64,000 nt of DNA, from positions 558,001 through 622,000 of the forward strand of contig JAHBBC010000006.1 in NCBI GenBank assembly GCA_019915015.1, in the 5' to 3' direction. Source of the stretch: Auriscalpium vulgare. Lineage: Eukaryota; Basidiomycota; Agaricomycetes; Russulales; Auriscalpiaceae. A program made the position numbers and the translations under genes. The notes below the pieces were generated by a model. It saw only the letters and a list, made by a program, of their open reading frames with translations. It searched no databases and was not told the DNA's origin. This document shows, piece after piece, positions 62,889-64,000 of the stretch. Position 1 is the stretch's first letter. Each line of letters starts with the position of its first letter.

Positions 62889-64000
62889 CGATGAAGAGGA
62901 GTAACGCACACTGTACAGCACGCAGGACACTGGTCGCACTGCATTGTAATTCCGAGTATCCCTAATATTGAGAATTGATAGAGAATGAGTAACGTGTCAA
63001 AGAAAGAATCGACATCGCCATTGCAAAGAGTCGTCGCCGAAGACACAAAGGCCTGCGAGTAGCGCTTCAGCCGTTTGAAATCAAGATCTTTTGACACTAA
63101 GACACACTGGACGTACCACGAGTTGATACTGCTGAAAGCCTTCGGTGTCGGCTGAGGTGCAGCAAGAAACGGTCGAAGAGGCAGAAACCTCGTATCTATT
63201 TCTTCTCTCTGGAGCACGAATTAATGTGCACGGATTGCACGAATTGCGATTGGATGGCCGCCGGGCCAGATGTCAACTGGGGTTATGCGTGGGTTAAGGA
63301 CGTGTGTAGGAGCATGAGGGCTGAGGAAGTAGTACATAAGTAGGTCTTCGACGTCGGTACGGTTCATCTTGCCCGGGTTTGTGACTGTCACCACTCTTCA
63401 GCTGCTCCCATGCGCCCACCACGACCCACCCTCGCGCGCATCCACTACGTTCGCCCCGGCCTGCTGCCCGTTCAGTGCCACCCTTTGCCAGCACGTCTTC
63501 ACCACAGCATCCTCCAAGCATTGACACACTCCTGGCCATTCTTGGTTACGTGCCCTGCCGCAATCGCAAATCACTCCCTCCTCGCGCAACGCTTTTCTTC
63601 GCGTCCTCGTATGTGCCCGCTGTCCGTGCCGGCGAGAACATACGTGTGCGACGTGTGCGACATACCCTCGCGTAGCTCGCGTATGTACCTCAGAGTCAGT
63701 CGCACCTTGTGCTTTCTACGGATTGATATTCTATCACCAGCTCCCGTGCAACCACGTTCATCACATGCCTGTCCGTCTTCGAATGTTCGTTACACCGGAG
63801 CTTTGCGCAGAGTAGGCTGCCCGGTGCCGTCTCCACACATGTATCATAATTTCTGTAGACGTGAAAGACGTTCCATTCACCCGGACACAGTTACCACCTC
63901 GTTTCCTGTCCGTTGCACTTCAAAGTGCGACGCGTTGGTGACTTTCTGTGCCATGCTTTCTACTGACGGCGTCAGGTCGGATTTGTTCACCTTTTCGGCA
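62889..64000. other. Right edge, no supported gene
   Basis: Open frames on both strands are short and without motifs. The segment from about 63300 is pyrimidine-rich on the plus strand and could be a leader or intron of a gene that continues beyond the window. Confidence 0.4.

Overview
The window is eukaryotic and almost certainly from a filamentous basidiomycete (Agaricomycetes; Polyporales is my inference). The genes are split by many short (about 45-75 bp) GT-AG introns, the DNA is GC-rich, and the gene content is typically basidiomycete: an Arb1-type RNAi protein, a fungal O-GlcNAc transferase, a BTB family member and a sedolisin. It also holds three LTR retrotransposons, two of them nested.

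Layout. 1-19.3 kb is a conserved gene block: arf1 (+, 222-1074), sec15 (-, 1353-4323), cft2/CPSF100 (+, 4500-7737), an O-GlcNAc transferase (-, 7953-13003), a gene-poor stretch with an old tandem duplication (14155-15084), an Arb1-domain gene (+, 15464-17711) and a small membrane protein gene (-, 18366-19303). 19.86-31.08 kb is a young Ty3 chromovirus ('element 1', 11,218 bp, apparently identical 299-bp LTRs, AGTTC target duplication). It carries an extra 868-codon ORF downstream of pol. 32.07-51.75 kb is a Ty1/copia element on the minus strand (511-bp LTRs, GCGTC duplication). A second Ty3 element ('element 2', 14,082 bp, apparently identical 715-bp LTRs, GCGT duplication) is inserted inside its gag gene at 36869-50950. 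51.76-64 kb is host DNA: a minisatellite, a perfect 34-bp palindrome, a decayed sedolisin copy, a BTB gene, a complete-looking S53 sedolisin gene, a broken coiled-coil ORF and one unrecognised multi-exon gene.

The most unusual object is element 2. Between pol and the 3' LTR it carries about 5.8 kb with three genes on the opposite strand, all containing clean spliceosomal introns. One encodes a 614-residue protein with a Zn2Cys6-like cluster; the other two are diverged paralogues with an intron at the same place. A polypurine-tract motif is repeated three times around these genes. A 9-base palindromic word, TTCGSCGAA, occurs at least 14 times across the element in all codon phases. I propose, as inference only, an accessory module with its own DNA-binding sites, formally similar to the VANC anti-silencing proteins of Arabidopsis VANDAL transposons. 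Element 2 also has a canonical -1 frameshift heptamer at its gag-pro/pol junction.

How genes fit together: arf1 and sec15 both act in vesicle traffic, cft2 in mRNA 3' processing, and Arb1 in small-RNA silencing. The Arb1 protein contains a Trp-Gly cluster that looks like an Argonaute hook, notable beside such young retroelements. These genes are not an operon; they are independently transcribed eukaryotic genes.
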